The notes beneath the pieces are model-generated. The model worked only from the letters and a program-made list of their open reading frames with translations, made no database searches and was not told the DNA's origin. From Chrysomallon squamiferum (taxonomy: Eukaryota; Mollusca; Gastropoda; Neomphalida; Peltospiridae), in the NCBI GenBank assembly GCA_012295275.1, contig CM022670.1, positions 1,452,501 through 1,516,500 on the forward strand: a DNA stretch of 64,000 nt, written 5' to 3'. Shown in pieces: positions 63,218-64,000 of this stretch (the stretch's first letter is position 1; each line of letters begins with the position of its first letter). The position numbers and the translations under genes are program-made.

Positions 63218-64000
63218 ATAATCCAGAACTTTAGGTTGAGCATCCCATATAACAATTTCCTAGTTCGTGACACTTAGCCTTCTAACAGTTCAGCTTTTAA
63301 AAATATATACTAAAAATAGACAAAACTTCGAGTGTAAATTATGTTGAATACGTTTTAGAAATCTGAAAAAATTAATGAAATCGAAGAGACATCATGCTTC
63401 TGTATGCTTAATCTGCATTATTTTCGAGGGAAACATTCCATCGCATATTACTATTTCTGGAAGTCAGTAGTTGTCTCAACATTATCAGTTAAATTCATCA
63501 ATTAAATGTTTGTTCATGAGACTGCTTTCAGAAACATCTATTTTTTGTTCTTTTATTTTCTGTCCAATGTATTTATCTGTGATACATGTTCAAATAAAAG
63601 ATAAATATGAAATTTGTTGTCGTTTCTAGAGTTAAATGTTTGTACTGGAAATATATATAACTTAAGAAGAAAGGATCGTCTTAGTTCATGTTTCCCCACT
63701 CTCCCATTTAATGATTTTTGCAACCGTCTGCTATACATGATGAAATATTAAATTTTGTTTTAAATCAGAGGCTATTACTTGGTACCATGCTTTAACAAGT
63801 TCTAGTCATTCAACAGATTATTTTCCAATTTAAAAAAAAGAATAATTTTATTAATATAAAAATGCTTAAAGCGATTTTTTTTTTTCTTCCATATGCATCC
63901 ATTTTGAAATAATCTAACCAATCCACCATTGACAAATCAGCATACAAGATACATAACTAATTTTCCAAAATGTCCATTCCTTACATTATAAACAGAAAAT
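63218..64000. other. IFT74 3' UTR and downstream sequence
   Basis: Apart from the poly(A) signal I see no gene in this stretch. The minus-strand open frame at 63553-63738 has no recognisable feature. Confidence 0.55.
63593..63598 (+). terminator. IFT74: Candidate poly(A) signal of IFT74
   Basis: AATAAA about 375 bp after the IFT74 stop codon, followed by a TTTGTTGTCGTTT-type GT/T-rich element within about 20-25 bases, the usual downstream layout. Confidence 0.55.

Overview
The window is nuclear DNA of an invertebrate animal. It is strongly AT-rich, its genes are cut into many short exons by AT-rich introns with GT..AG ends, and it carries many (TTA)n, (CT)n, (CA)n and poly-T/poly-A tracts. 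All six genes are conserved animal genes. Two of them (tektin-2 and IFT74) point to an animal with motile cilia or flagella. Base composition, intron size and repeats would fit a mollusc or another lophotrochozoan, but no single feature proves this and the species is not identified. I found no bacterial-type operon, CRISPR array, rRNA gene or intact mobile element.

Layout. 1-28005 (+): most of TPR, the nuclear pore basket coiled-coil protein. The window opens inside the gene, roughly at human residue 365, and 53 exons with consistent phases carry it to its stop codon. 28006-29719: convergent 3' ends of TPR and tektin-2, with a tandem duplication in the TPR 3' UTR. 29720-32395 (-): complete tektin-2 in five coding exons, with a likely non-coding 5' exon near 32908. 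32396-33311: a divergent promoter region shared with the next gene, holding an RFX X-box-like site. 33312-37231 (+): ATRAID, a small type I membrane glycoprotein with an EGF-like module, in seven exons. 38677-41418 (-): ALG14, the membrane anchor subunit of the second enzyme of dolichol-linked N-glycan assembly, in five exons. 45050-49051 (+): TLCD4 (TMEM56), a TLC-domain membrane protein, in six coding exons. 54250-63217 (+): IFT74, a core IFT-B subunit, in 23 coding exons. Its start codon is split by an intron, and the sequence as given has a one-base frame break in a poly-A run.

The genes do not form one pathway. Tektin-2 (axonemal doublet protein) and IFT74 (intraflagellar transport) share the cilium. 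ALG14 serves ER glycosylation, and ATRAID is a likely glycosylated client of that pathway. The head-to-head ALG14/TLCD4 pair appears to match the arrangement at human 1p21.3 and may be very old linkage. I do not see an undescribed biological system here. The points most worth checking are the IFT74 frame break, the paired SUMO-binding-like motifs around the TPR acidic block, the X-box in the tektin-2/ATRAID promoter, the ALG14/TLCD4 synteny, and an unusual intronic block at about 5590-6445.
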